A stretch of DNA of 64,000 nucleotides from Thalassotalea atypica. GTDB lineage: Bacteria > Pseudomonadota > Gammaproteobacteria > Enterobacterales > Alteromonadaceae. Each line of letters starts with the position of its first letter. The stretch's first letter is position 1. The notes beneath the pieces were generated by a model. It was given only the letters and a program-made list of their open reading frames with translations. It had not been told where the DNA came from and made no database searches. The stretch covers positions 1,984,001 to 2,048,000 of the forward strand of contig NZ_AP027364.1 of NCBI RefSeq assembly GCF_030295975.1, given 5' to 3'. Below, piece after piece: positions 16,669 to 25,202 of the stretch. A program made the translations under genes and the position numbers.

Positions 16669-17347
16669 ACATCACCCTAAGTTTGAGTTGATTCAATCAT
16701 TTGTAAACGGCGATTTACCTGCCTCTTTATCAGCCGGAATAGCTATTCATGCCGATTTGTGTCCGGTATGCCAGCAAAAAATTGCACAACTCACTGAACA
16801 AGTCGCCGAGGTGAGCTTTGAAGAAGCATTTCTTGATAGGTTTATTGTAGAAGAGAAGCAATGTAATGAACGGGTTGCTGAGTTTGATATTGAAAAAATG
16901 ATTGATGGGATTACTGCTTCGTCGGACATCGATATAGTAGAGCCTAAAATAGAAAAAATAGTTTCATTTAAAGAAAGCACCTATTCGTTACCGTCAGTAC
17001 TAAGCAAAATGGATGTTGGTAAAGCAGCAAACATTGGAAAACTTTCGAGATCTCGAATTCACCTTAATGAATGTGAAATTCACACCAGTTTACTACATAT
17101 TGACCCCGGTGGTGGGGTACCAGAACATACGCACAGGGGGTTTGAACTAACTGTGTTACTTGAAGGCTCTTTTAGTGATGAATATGGTGAGTATGTAAAA
17201 GGCGATTTTATTATGCTTGATGGTAGCCATCAGCATAACCCTGTATCAGAAAATGGCTGCTTGTGTTACACAGTAGCTAATGATGCGTTGCAATTTACAC
17301 AGGGGATAAATAGGTTACTGAACCCAATTGGCTCGTTTATTTATTAG
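16661..17347 (+). CDS. chrR: ChrR-type zinc-binding anti-sigma factor with C-terminal cupin domain
   Basis: 228 residues. The N-terminal anti-sigma domain has His5, His30, Cys34 and Cys37 (H30ADLC34PVC37), each exactly one position before the zinc ligands His6, His31, Cys35, Cys38 known in Rhodobacter sphaeroides ChrR. The C-terminal cupin domain keeps PEHTHRGFE (His156, His158, Glu162) and GSHQHNP (His190). In the known system the anti-sigma domain holds the sigma factor, and the cupin domain is needed to respond to singlet oxygen. Its ATG lies inside the end of rpoE, so the two are co-translated. Confidence 0.92.
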   Translation: MIKHHPKFELIQSFVNGDLPASLSAGIAIHADLCPVCQQKIAQLTEQVAEVSFEEAFLDRFIVEEKQCNERVAEFDIEKMIDGITASSDIDIVEPKIEKIVSFKESTYSLPSVLSKMDVGKAANIGKLSRSRIHLNECEIHTSLLHIDPGGGVPEHTHRGFELTVLLEGSFSDEYGEYVKGDFIMLDGSHQHNPVSENGCLCYTVANDALQFTQGINRLLNPIGSFIY

Positions 17348-17359
17348 AGGGCGAAAATA

Positions 17360-18319
17360 ATGATTCATTCTGTTAGAAAAGAAGAACTGAAAATAGGGAT
17401 TAGTGCTTGTCTTATCGGCGAAAAAGTACGATTTGATGCAAGTAATAAACCGTCTACATTTTGTATTAATGAGCTTGGTCAGCACGTGACCTATAAGTCT
17501 TTTTGCCCTGAAGTTGCTATTGGTTTGCCTATTCCTAGACCCACCATTCGTCAAATAAAACAAGATGATATTATTCAGGTTTCAAGACCAGATGGTAGTG
17601 GTGATGTTACATCCGCTTTGAAAGCCTATGGTCAAAAAGTAGCGAAGCTAACTAACGATCTAAGTGGTTACGTTTTTTGTGCTAAAAGTCCTAGTTGTGG
17701 CATGGAGCGTGTGAAAGTGTATTCACCTGAAGGCAATGCACTCGTGTCGGACGGCATCGGTGTATTTGCAAAAGAAATCATGGATGCTAATCCACTGCTA
17801 CCTTGCGAAGAGAACGGTCGTTTGAATGATCCGTTGATCCGAGAAAATTTTGTTGCCCGAATTTTTGCGTACAAGCATTGGCAGAATTTAGTTGCATCAG
17901 ATTTAACTAAGCACAAGTTGATGACATTTCACAGTCAATATAAGTATACGGTGATGAGCCATGACTTAATTGCTTATAAAGAGCTAGGACAATTGTTGGC
18001 ACAACCTGGAATGCCTTTAGAAAAAATGGCTGAACTGTATATTTCAGGGCTAATGGCGGCGCTTAAAATAAAAGCGACTCGCAAAAAGCATGCGAATACA
18101 CTGTCTCATATTCAAGGGTATTTTTCTAAGCATCTGAAAAAAAATGAGCGAAAAGAATTATGTGAACAGATCGATGCCTATCGTGAAGGGTTAATTCCAC
18201 TAATTGCTCCGTTAACATTGATAAAGCACTATTTACTTCAATATCCGAAAGATTATCTAGCAAAACAATCGTATTTATCTCCTTATCCTGATGCACTAAA
18301 ACTCAGGTATGCCTATTAG
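17360..18319 (+). CDS. DUF523-DUF1722 (TudS-YbgA) fusion protein
   Basis: 319 residues. Residues about 10-155 are DUF523, with the cysteine motifs GISACLIGEKVRFD, FCPEV and AKSPSCGMERV. These are the cluster-type cysteines used in TudS-like thiouracil desulfurases. Residues about 160-305 are DUF1722 (YbgA), with KLMTFHSQYKYTVMSH and the late IKHYLLQYPKDYLAKQSYL. The gene starts 12 bases after chrR and ends 33 bases before phrB. Fusions of this kind accompany photolyase in ChrR regulons; desulfuration of modified bases or thiolated substrates is possible but untested. Confidence 0.82.
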   Translation: MIHSVRKEELKIGISACLIGEKVRFDASNKPSTFCINELGQHVTYKSFCPEVAIGLPIPRPTIRQIKQDDIIQVSRPDGSGDVTSALKAYGQKVAKLTNDLSGYVFCAKSPSCGMERVKVYSPEGNALVSDGIGVFAKEIMDANPLLPCEENGRLNDPLIRENFVARIFAYKHWQNLVASDLTKHKLMTFHSQYKYTVMSHDLIAYKELGQLLAQPGMPLEKMAELYISGLMAALKIKATRKKHANTLSHIQGYFSKHLKKNERKELCEQIDAYREGLIPLIAPLTLIKHYLLQYPKDYLAKQSYLSPYPDALKLRYAY

Positions 18320-18352
18320 TCTTTAAACTATTTGACGTTTTAAGGAACACTT

Positions 18353-19768
18353 TTGATTTTTTGGTTTCGTAATGACCTAAGAACCCATGATAATCCTGCC
18401 TTACGCTACTTTATCGATCAGACAGTTGATTGCACTGAGCGTAAGGCATTTTTTTTCATTACAGAAAAACAGTGGGATGAACATGACTGGGCACCAATAA
18501 AAATTGACTTTATTAAGCGCCATGCTGCAGCACTGGTTATAGAACTTAAAGCTTTGGGCGTAGATCTCCAGTTAATTACTGTCCTTGATTTTGAAAGCCA
18601 AGCTACCTTTATCGATAACTACTGCACAACAAATGGTGACTTTACCGTAGTTGCTAATGGCGAAGTTGAATATAATGAACAGCGACGCGATAAGTCGCTT
18701 GCTAAGAAAGGAATTGACCTGCGTTTGTTTGAGTCTGATGTCGTTGTTCCAAAGGGCAAAGTACTTAACCAATCAGGCCATATGTTTAAGGTATTCACGC
18801 CATTTAAACGTGCCTGGTTGAAATACGTACGAGAAAATGGGTTCGATTATGAAGGGAAAATAGTTGATGATAACCAGTTGCAGTTAAGCAATGAAAGGTC
18901 TTTGAGGAAAAGCAAATCATCGGTGGACAGTAAAAGAGCTAACTATAGTTTGTCGGAAGCTTGGCCATTGTCTACGGTATTCGAACGCGATGTTCTTCCA
19001 CTATTCTATCAACAAAAACTGCATGATTATCACAAGAATCGAGACATTCCATCCATTAAGGGAACTTCAGGCCTGTCACCTTATTTAGCCGCTGGTGTTA
19101 TAAGCCCACGTGCTGTATTAATGACATTATTAACACAATTTCCAGACATACTTTTAGCGACAGACAGCGCAGAATTTTCTTGGTTGAATGAACTTATCTG
19201 GCGTGAGTTTTATCGTCATTTACTGTTCCATGAACAACGTTTATGCAAGCACCAGTGTTTTAATGAAAAATATCAATCCTTTACGTGGCCTGCCCAGCAA
19301 AATGCTTTTGACGCATGGTGTGCGGGAAAAACAGGTTACCCAATTGTTGATGCAGCGATGAGGCAACTTAATCAAACGGGCTGGATGCATAATCGACTCA
19401 GAATGGTGGTGGCGAGCTTTTTAACCAAACATCTGTTGATAGATTGGCGCCAAGGCGAGAGATATTTCATGAAACACCTTATCGATGGAGATTTAGCTTC
19501 AAATAATGGTGGGTGGCAGTGGGCTGCTAGTACGGGGTGTGATGCTCAACCTTATTTTAGAATATTTAACCCAATTCGCCAAAGTGAACGTTTTGATCCA
19601 AATGGGAAATTCATACGTAAATATATACCAGAGCTAAATGATATCCCTGATAAAAAAATTCATTTTCCTCATCAGTATATTAACGAAAACAAAATCAATA
19701 CCTACTGGCCGGCAATAGTTGAACACAAAGAAGCAAGGATAAAAGCGCTTGCGTTCTATAAAGTTTAA
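18353..19768 (+). CDS. phrB: Deoxyribodipyrimidine photolyase (class I CPD photolyase)
   Basis: 471 residues, the same length as E. coli PhrB. The N-terminal alpha/beta antenna domain begins MIFWFRNDLRTHDNPAL. The C-terminal FAD domain shows GTSGLSPYLAAGVISPR, WLNELIWREFYRHLL, YPIVDAAMRQLNQTGWMHNR, and NNGGWQWAASTGCD. It repairs UV-made cyclobutane pyrimidine dimers using blue light. The frame opens at TTG (18353) with TAAGGAAC eight bases upstream. As the fourth gene of the rpoE-chrR operon it should be induced by light or singlet oxygen. A cryptochrome-only function is less likely because the catalytic core is intact. Confidence 0.93.
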   Translation: MIFWFRNDLRTHDNPALRYFIDQTVDCTERKAFFFITEKQWDEHDWAPIKIDFIKRHAAALVIELKALGVDLQLITVLDFESQATFIDNYCTTNGDFTVVANGEVEYNEQRRDKSLAKKGIDLRLFESDVVVPKGKVLNQSGHMFKVFTPFKRAWLKYVRENGFDYEGKIVDDNQLQLSNERSLRKSKSSVDSKRANYSLSEAWPLSTVFERDVLPLFYQQKLHDYHKNRDIPSIKGTSGLSPYLAAGVISPRAVLMTLLTQFPDILLATDSAEFSWLNELIWREFYRHLLFHEQRLCKHQCFNEKYQSFTWPAQQNAFDAWCAGKTGYPIVDAAMRQLNQTGWMHNRLRMVVASFLTKHLLIDWRQGERYFMKHLIDGDLASNNGGWQWAASTGCDAQPYFRIFNPIRQSERFDPNGKFIRKYIPELNDIPDKKIHFPHQYINENKINTYWPAIVEHKEARIKALAFYKV

Positions 19769-19849
19769 TTGCTCAGCCCGTTACAACTTAATTGGTAGCT
19801 TTTAATTGAAAAATCACACTGAAAAGCAATCAAAAATACTCATACCCTT

Positions 19850-20332
19850 ATGGTAACTATCATGGAACAACACGCAGTAAAAGATAATGACATAATTCCA
19901 TCAAACGAGCCTTATTGGTTGAGGATTTTCGTCAATACTTATCAAGAGCTTTCTACAGACAACCTCGACTTGTTGGAAGAAATTTATCATAGCGATGTCA
20001 CGTTTGTTGATCCCATTCATCAAATCCATGGTTTTGATAATTTATATGTCTATTTTGAAAAGCTCTATGAAAATCTTTCTTCATGTCATTTCACCATAGA
20101 TAACATGATATTCGATAATGAGCAGGCATCGATTTATTGGACAATGGTTTATGAACATTCAACCCTGAATCATGGGAGAAAAGTCACCATTAATGGTTGT
20201 ACACATATTAAAGGCAGCGAAGGTAAAGTGTTTTATCACCGTGACTATCTTGATTTGGGCGCAATGATCTATGAACAACTCCCGATTCTCGGCCGAGTAG
20301 TGAAGTGGATAAAAAAGAAGGCTGCACAATAA
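19850..20332 (+). CDS. SnoaL-like (NTF2 fold) protein
   Basis: 160-residue NTF2-like domain: WLRIFVNTYQELSTDNLDLL, YHSDVTFVDPIHQIHG and a later YHRDYLDLGAMIYEQLP. These folds bind small hydrophobic molecules or act as isomerase-like enzymes; members in ChrR clusters are unassigned. The ATG at 19850 is taken, with another ATG four codons in. It starts 81 bases after phrB and its TAA overlaps the ATG of the following SDR gene (TAATG), so the lipid genes form one translationally coupled run. Confidence 0.78.
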   Translation: MVTIMEQHAVKDNDIIPSNEPYWLRIFVNTYQELSTDNLDLLEEIYHSDVTFVDPIHQIHGFDNLYVYFEKLYENLSSCHFTIDNMIFDNEQASIYWTMVYEHSTLNHGRKVTINGCTHIKGSEGKVFYHRDYLDLGAMIYEQLPILGRVVKWIKKKAAQ

Positions 20333-21057
20333 TGGCATCGGTAACTGTGCTAATAACGGGAGCTACTTCAGGTATTGGGCTGTCTTTATTTGAAGAATAT
20401 GTTAATGCAGGACATCAAGTTATAGCGTGTGGTAGAAACAAAGAGAAGTTATCTACATTAAGTCAACGTGGGGCACAGGTATGTGCCTTTGATGTAACTG
20501 TTCCACAATCCATTAAGCAAAATACTGAATCGATAGGTGAGTTAGATTTACTCATTCTTAACGCTGGTGATTGTATATATATAGACGATGTAATGAAATT
20601 CGACGGCCAATCTTTTGCTAATGTTATTGGCACTAATCTCACGTCTATCGGTTGGCTTTTGCAATACTTGTTGCCCAAAGTAAAACGAGGGGGACAAGTT
20701 GTTCTGGTGAGTTCAAGTGCAACTATCTTACCGTTTCCTCGCAGTGAAGCTTATGGCGCCTCGAAAGCCGGGCTGGATTATTTGGCAAACAGCTTGCGAC
20801 TCGATATAGCAAAGTATGGAATCGATGTGACTTTAGTTCACCCAGGGTTTGTTAAAACGCCTCTTACCGATAAGAATGATTTTCCTATGCCATTCTTGTT
20901 AACGAGTGAACAAGCGGCTAAACGCATGTTCAAAGGCATTCAATCTCGTAAAAAATATCTACATTTTCCTAAGCGGTTAACATTGCTACTGAAGTTGTTC
21001 TCCTATTTGCCCGCAGTTGTTTGGCAGTCGATCATTTTAAGGAATCATACTACATGA
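20332..21057 (+). CDS. SDR-family NAD(P)-dependent oxidoreductase
   Basis: 241-residue classical short-chain dehydrogenase: VLITGATSGIG at the N-terminus, LILNAGD, a catalytic serine in LVSSSATILPFPRSEAYGASKAG and the YxxxK pair YGASK. The ATG at 20332 shares a base with the stop of the SnoaL gene; a longer in-frame opening at 20305 would overlap that gene by 28 bases and is not preferred. Its stop overlaps the next ATG (ATGA). Substrate unknown; position suggests a step or support role in lipid modification. Confidence 0.85.
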   Translation: MASVTVLITGATSGIGLSLFEEYVNAGHQVIACGRNKEKLSTLSQRGAQVCAFDVTVPQSIKQNTESIGELDLLILNAGDCIYIDDVMKFDGQSFANVIGTNLTSIGWLLQYLLPKVKRGGQVVLVSSSATILPFPRSEAYGASKAGLDYLANSLRLDIAKYGIDVTLVHPGFVKTPLTDKNDFPMPFLLTSEQAAKRMFKGIQSRKKYLHFPKRLTLLLKLFSYLPAVVWQSIILRNHTT

Positions 21058-22328
21058 AAAATATAGCAATTATCGGCTCAGGCATATCAGGCCTAACAAC
21101 GGCTTACTTATTGTCTAAAAAGTATAAAGTGACTGTGTATGAAAAGAATGATCGAATTGGTGGTCACACGGCCACCGTAGATGTCAATGTTGATGGTAAA
21201 GATTATGCAATCGACACAGGTTTTATTGTATTTAATAATAAAACCTATCCTAATTACTTAGCACTACTATCCGAGCTAGGCGTAGGTAGACAAGCAACAG
21301 AGATGAGCTTTTCTGTCCATAACTGTATAACTGGTTTGGAGTATAACGGACATAACCTGAATACATTATTTGCTCAAAGACGAAATATTTTTAGACCCAA
21401 ATTCTGGATGTTGGTCAAAGAAATACTGCGTTTCAATAAGTTATGTAAAACGGTGTTTGAAAGACAAGATTATTATGACGGATACACTTTAGGACAATTT
21501 TTAAAAGACAATGGCTTTGGTTCGTTTTTTGCGGATCACTATATTCTGCCAATGGGCGCTGCTATATGGTCCAGTTCTTTAGCGCAAATGGAATTATTTG
21601 AGTTACGATTTTTTGTGCAATTCTTTCACCATCATGGCCTGTTAAATATTGCCGACCGCCCGCAATGGTATGTTATCCCAGAAGGTTCTAGGAACTATTT
21701 ACCACCGTTAACTAAATCATTTGCGAATCAAATTAAACTAAATTCTCGTATTTCAGGCATATCTAGAAGTGACGAAAAGGTAATCATTCATATGGAAGAT
21801 GGCGATGCTGAAACGTATGATGAGGTGGTTATTGCCTGCCATTCAGATGAAGCATTAGCTCTTTTACTCGATCCAAGTGATGCTGAACGCTCTGTGCTTT
21901 CGGCCATGCCTTACAGTGAAAATTCAGTTATTTTACATACTGATGAGCGGTTATTGCCTAATAGAAAGAACGCTTGGGCGAGCTGGAACTATCAACTCAG
22001 TGATGATCGAGATAAAGCCGCCAGTGTGACCTACAACATGAATATTTTACAAGGTATAGAAAGCGAACATACTTTCTGCGTCACGTTAAACCAAAAAGCT
22101 GATATTGATCCTAATAAAATACTACGGGAGTTCACCTATCATCATCCTACATTTTCTAGTGCCTCAATTAACGCTCAGAAGCAAAGGCATTTAATATGTG
22201 GCTTAAAGCATACGCATTTCGCTGGTGCCTACTGGCATAGCGGATTTCACGAAGATGGTGTGAGAAGCGGTGTTGAAGTTGCTCAACGCTTTCATTGCTA
22301 TTTAAAAGAGTTTGAACCTAAAAGCTAA
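21054..22328 (+). CDS. FAD-dependent oxidoreductase (flavin amine-oxidase fold), UfaD-like candidate
   Basis: 424 residues with the dinucleotide-binding start IAIIGSGISGLTTAYLL and VYEKNDRIGGHTATVDV, then DTGFIVFN and YPNYLALLSELGV. These belong to the family found with CFA-like synthases. The C-terminal FAGAYWHSGFHEDGVRSG is the FAD-binding close of the fold. TAAGGAATC lies nine bases before the ATG; an in-frame start at 21021 lies inside the SDR gene and is rejected. In Rhodobacter sphaeroides a ChrR-controlled protein of this type (UfaD) works with a methylase to make furan fatty acids; that function is inferred here from context. Confidence 0.82.
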   Translation: MKNIAIIGSGISGLTTAYLLSKKYKVTVYEKNDRIGGHTATVDVNVDGKDYAIDTGFIVFNNKTYPNYLALLSELGVGRQATEMSFSVHNCITGLEYNGHNLNTLFAQRRNIFRPKFWMLVKEILRFNKLCKTVFERQDYYDGYTLGQFLKDNGFGSFFADHYILPMGAAIWSSSLAQMELFELRFFVQFFHHHGLLNIADRPQWYVIPEGSRNYLPPLTKSFANQIKLNSRISGISRSDEKVIIHMEDGDAETYDEVVIACHSDEALALLLDPSDAERSVLSAMPYSENSVILHTDERLLPNRKNAWASWNYQLSDDRDKAASVTYNMNILQGIESEHTFCVTLNQKADIDPNKILREFTYHHPTFSSASINAQKQRHLICGLKHTHFAGAYWHSGFHEDGVRSGVEVAQRFHCYLKEFEPKS

Positions 22329-23095
22329 TGAATACACCTTTTTCAAAGAGCTACATTTATGTAGGACAAATCAATCATCGACGTTTTAGTCCTAAAAAGC
22401 ATTGCTTTAGCTATTCATTGTACATGCTTGCTCTGAATGTATCTGATGTTGAGAAAAATACGACATCACAGGGCATATTTGGTTTTTCTTGGTATCACCC
22501 ATTACGATTTGTTGAAAAAGATTACTTACGAGGTGAACCACAAACACTATCTCAACGTATAACCAGTAAAGTAGCCGAATTGCAGGGACATGCGGATATT
22601 TCAAGTATTGTGATGTTAGTGCAAGTCCGATGTTTCGGCGTTTATTTCAGTCCTGCTAATTTCTACTTTTGCTATGACAGTAGAGGGCAATGTACTCAAA
22701 TGCTTGCAGAAGTCAGTAATACGCCGTGGAACGAACGACATTATTATTGGGTTGATTTACAAACGACAGATGACAAGGTCACTAAAAAAGCGTTTCAAGT
22801 CTCTCCATTTATGGATTTAGACATGAGCTACTTTTGGCAGGTGACGCCGCCGTCGAAAGACAGCGATAAGTTATTGGTCAAAATTGAAAATAAAAGAACA
22901 AATTCACAAGGCCAACCGTTAGAAAAATTATTTGACGCCAGCTTAGTGATGCATAAACAAGAGTTCTCAAGCCATAGCCTTTTTAAGGTTTGGTGCCAGT
23001 TACCAATAATGACAGTTAAGGTAGTAGCCACTATTTATTGGCAAGCAATGAAGCTATTAGTGAAGCGTATACCGTTTATTGGTTATCAAAAATAA
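22328..23095 (+). CDS. DUF1365 family protein
   Basis: 255 residues typical of DUF1365: opening YVGQINHRRFSPKKHCFSYS, then FSPANFYFCYD and AEVSNTPWNERHYY. It is nearly always encoded between the flavin oxidoreductase and the CFA-like methyltransferase, as here. TAA of the preceding gene shares a base with its ATG (TAATG). The protein ends with a hydrophobic stretch and a basic tail, possibly membrane-associated. Function is not known; a role in the fatty-acid modification pathway is inferred from fixed gene order. Confidence 0.88.
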   Translation: MNTPFSKSYIYVGQINHRRFSPKKHCFSYSLYMLALNVSDVEKNTTSQGIFGFSWYHPLRFVEKDYLRGEPQTLSQRITSKVAELQGHADISSIVMLVQVRCFGVYFSPANFYFCYDSRGQCTQMLAEVSNTPWNERHYYWVDLQTTDDKVTKKAFQVSPFMDLDMSYFWQVTPPSKDSDKLLVKIENKRTNSQGQPLEKLFDASLVMHKQEFSSHSLFKVWCQLPIMTVKVVATIYWQAMKLLVKRIPFIGYQK

Positions 23096-23140
23096 CGCTT
23101 GTAAAGCGAAGTCACACGAAATACATATTGGGGCGTAAGA

Positions 23141-24367
23141 ATGGAACAAGTTGAAATGGTAAACACGTTACAGTCAGCTAGTTGGATAGACAAACGTTGT
23201 CGTAACATAGTTCACACTGTTTTCTCAAAACTCACTTATGGGCAGCTAGAAATTGTAGAAAAGGAGACTAAATATACTTTTCCGAAATGCTCTAGTGATA
23301 CAAGTATTACAGGCAAAATATGTGTTCATGATATGAGTGTTTATAGAGACTTTGTTAAAGGCGGCAGTATTGGTGCTGCAGAAGCATTCATTGCGGGTAA
23401 GTGGAGTAGCCCAAATTTAACTAACGTCATACGAATATTTGCTAAAGCGCAACAACAAACCGATAGTTTAGAACAAAATAAATCATGGTTTACTAAACTG
23501 AAAAATTCATTTTCTCATTGGCAAAATAGAAACAGCCAGTCGGGTTCAAAGCGAAACATTCTTGCACATTACGACCTAGGCAACGAGCTTTACACACGAT
23601 TTTTAGATCCTACCATGATGTATTCATCTGCGGTTTATCCGTCATCAGAAGCAACACTGCATGAAGCACAACTGTACAAACTAAAAACCATTTGTGACAA
23701 GCTTGAATTGACCGAGAACGACCACCTATTAGAAATTGGAACTGGGTGGGGAGGTTTGGCTATATACGCTGCTCGACATTATGGATGCCGTGTCACCACA
23801 ACGACGATTTCTGACGCGCAATATGCATATGCGCAAAAACGTATTGAAGAAGTAGGGTTAAGTGAACAAATCACACTATTGAAAGACGACTACCGAGATT
23901 TAGCTGGTAGCTACGACAAAGTTGTTTCTATTGAAATGATTGAAGCCGTTGGATTTCAGTATTTACCAAGTTTTTTTAAGCAATGTAATGATCGCCTTAA
24001 ATACGGTGGAAAGTTATTAATTCAATCCATTACTATTGCTGATCAGCGCTTTGACTATTACAAGAATAACGTGGATTTTATTCAGCGTTATATTTTTCCT
24101 GGAGGGTTTTTACCTTCCGTTAATGTCTTGTCAGAGCACTTAACAAAAAACAGCAGTTTAGTGTTTGAATCTCTCGATGACATCGGTTTAGATTACGCAA
24201 GAACCTTGAGCGATTGGAGAGATAACTTTTTGTCTTCGTGGGCTGAACTAAAAACATTGGGGTACGATGACACTTTCAAGCGTTTATGGTTATATTATTT
24301 TGCGTATTGCGAAGGTGCATTTTTAGAACGCTCGACTAGCACAATTCAGCTCATTGCTAGAAAGTAA
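23141..24367 (+). CDS. Cyclopropane-fatty-acid-synthase-family SAM methyltransferase (CFA/UfaM-like)
   Basis: 408 residues. Seen: the phospholipid/substrate region AHYDLGNELYTRFLDPTMMY, the SAM site LLEIGTGWGG near residue 196, KVVSIEMIEAVGFQYLP, and the family signature DFIQRYIFPGGFLPS. It methylates double bonds of membrane phospholipid acyl chains. A true CFA synthase yields cyclopropane rings; the relatives in ChrR regulons (UfaM) instead give methylated unsaturated chains that lead to furan fatty acids. The companion flavin oxidoreductase two genes upstream favours the latter. Last gene of the run that starts at rpoE. Confidence 0.88.
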   Translation: MEQVEMVNTLQSASWIDKRCRNIVHTVFSKLTYGQLEIVEKETKYTFPKCSSDTSITGKICVHDMSVYRDFVKGGSIGAAEAFIAGKWSSPNLTNVIRIFAKAQQQTDSLEQNKSWFTKLKNSFSHWQNRNSQSGSKRNILAHYDLGNELYTRFLDPTMMYSSAVYPSSEATLHEAQLYKLKTICDKLELTENDHLLEIGTGWGGLAIYAARHYGCRVTTTTISDAQYAYAQKRIEEVGLSEQITLLKDDYRDLAGSYDKVVSIEMIEAVGFQYLPSFFKQCNDRLKYGGKLLIQSITIADQRFDYYKNNVDFIQRYIFPGGFLPSVNVLSEHLTKNSSLVFESLDDIGLDYARTLSDWRDNFLSSWAELKTLGYDDTFKRLWLYYFAYCEGAFLERSTSTIQLIARK

Positions 24368-24959
24368 AAGGAGTCAATAACTAACCGCTCTGTGGTTACG
24401 CGTAACCTAATGATTCCATCTTATCTAATTGTATTTATTGATTAATGTTGATTTGATTTTAACATTTCTTCTATGGCGGCTAACCGTTTCGCCTTATCTT
24501 TTAACTGATGCCTTACTAGTCAGCCTTAAACTCTTTACGATGTTGTTTCTAGTGCTTAAAGGCTTTGGAAGTTGCCGAACCCTAGGTTAGACAGCATAGG
24601 GTATACAAACAAAAATTATATCCTGTAAATTACTTAATGAGGCACAACAAAAAATTAACCTATTGCTGCAGCGGTTTATGAAGGAAACGTTATCAGTATG
24701 TTTGGAACGTTATATAAAAATACATTGATAACAGAAAATGAAGTGAAAAAGCTGCAAGAGCAGCTCACTTGCTCAAAGCCTGCAAAGCTGTATTTAGAAT
24801 AAATATTAGTGAAAGCTGAGTCATAACTTATCCATTTTGAGTTATTTTTCATCAAACAGTAAAAAAAGTGAAATTTATCTCAATTATCCCTTTACAAATA
24901 AATCTACAGTCATTAATATTCGCCTCGTTCTGAAGCAGCAATGCTCGCTTTAGAGTTCA
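24368..24959. other. 592-base region between the CFA-like gene and tRNA-Ser
   Basis: No convincing protein gene. A 34-codon ORF (24698-24802, opening MFGTLYKNTL, with AAGGAAACG upstream) is too short to trust. A perfect 14-base palindrome GGTTACGCGTAACC lies at 24394-24407 and could be an operator. No clear terminator for the preceding operon was found. Confidence 0.4.
24394..24407. repeat. Perfect 14-base palindrome
   Basis: GGTTACGCGTAACC is its own reverse complement, 27 bases after the CFA-like gene stop. It has no T tract, so it is more like a protein-binding site than a terminator. Binder unknown. Confidence 0.5.
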
Positions 24960-25050
24960 GGTGAGATGGCTGAGTGGTCGAAAGCACCGGTCTTGAAAAC
25001 CGGCAAGGGTTTGTAGCCCTTCTAGAGTTCAAATCTCTATCTCACCGCCA
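24960..25050 (+). tRNA. tRNA-Ser (UGA anticodon)
   Basis: 91 bases including an encoded CCA. Acceptor arms GGTGAGA (24960-24966) and TCTCACC (25040-25046) pair fully, with discriminator G. The anticodon loop CTTGAAA has TGA at 24994-24996. A long variable arm (AGGGTTTGTAGCCCT) marks it as a class II serine tRNA, and GTTCAAATC gives the T loop. A hairpin terminator follows within 11 bases. Confidence 0.97.
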
Positions 25051-25060
25051 TATTTAGAAA

Positions 25061-25090
25061 AACCGCTAATCGAAAGATTAGCGGTTTTTT
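25061..25090 (+). terminator. Terminator downstream of tRNA-Ser
   Basis: Ten-base stem AACCGCTAAT/ATTAGCGGTT with a six-base loop (25061-25086), then a T tract. Confidence 0.85.
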
Positions 25091-25202
25091 GCTTTTAAAC
25101 GCATTAAAAATGCTGATGAGTTTAAAGCTTTATAAGTTAAATACTTACATACAAAATACTTTTTTTAGATCGCGATACAGCCGTACTAACAATTGAGTAA
25201 CG

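Noticed and set aside
23141-24367. Ordinary cyclopropane fatty acid synthase
   Set aside because: Not excluded, but the flavoprotein and ChrR context favour the UfaM-type role, so no cfa symbol was given.
24698-24802. 34-codon ORF with a ribosome-like site
   Set aside because: Too short, with no recognisable domain or conserved neighbours; kept as a note only.
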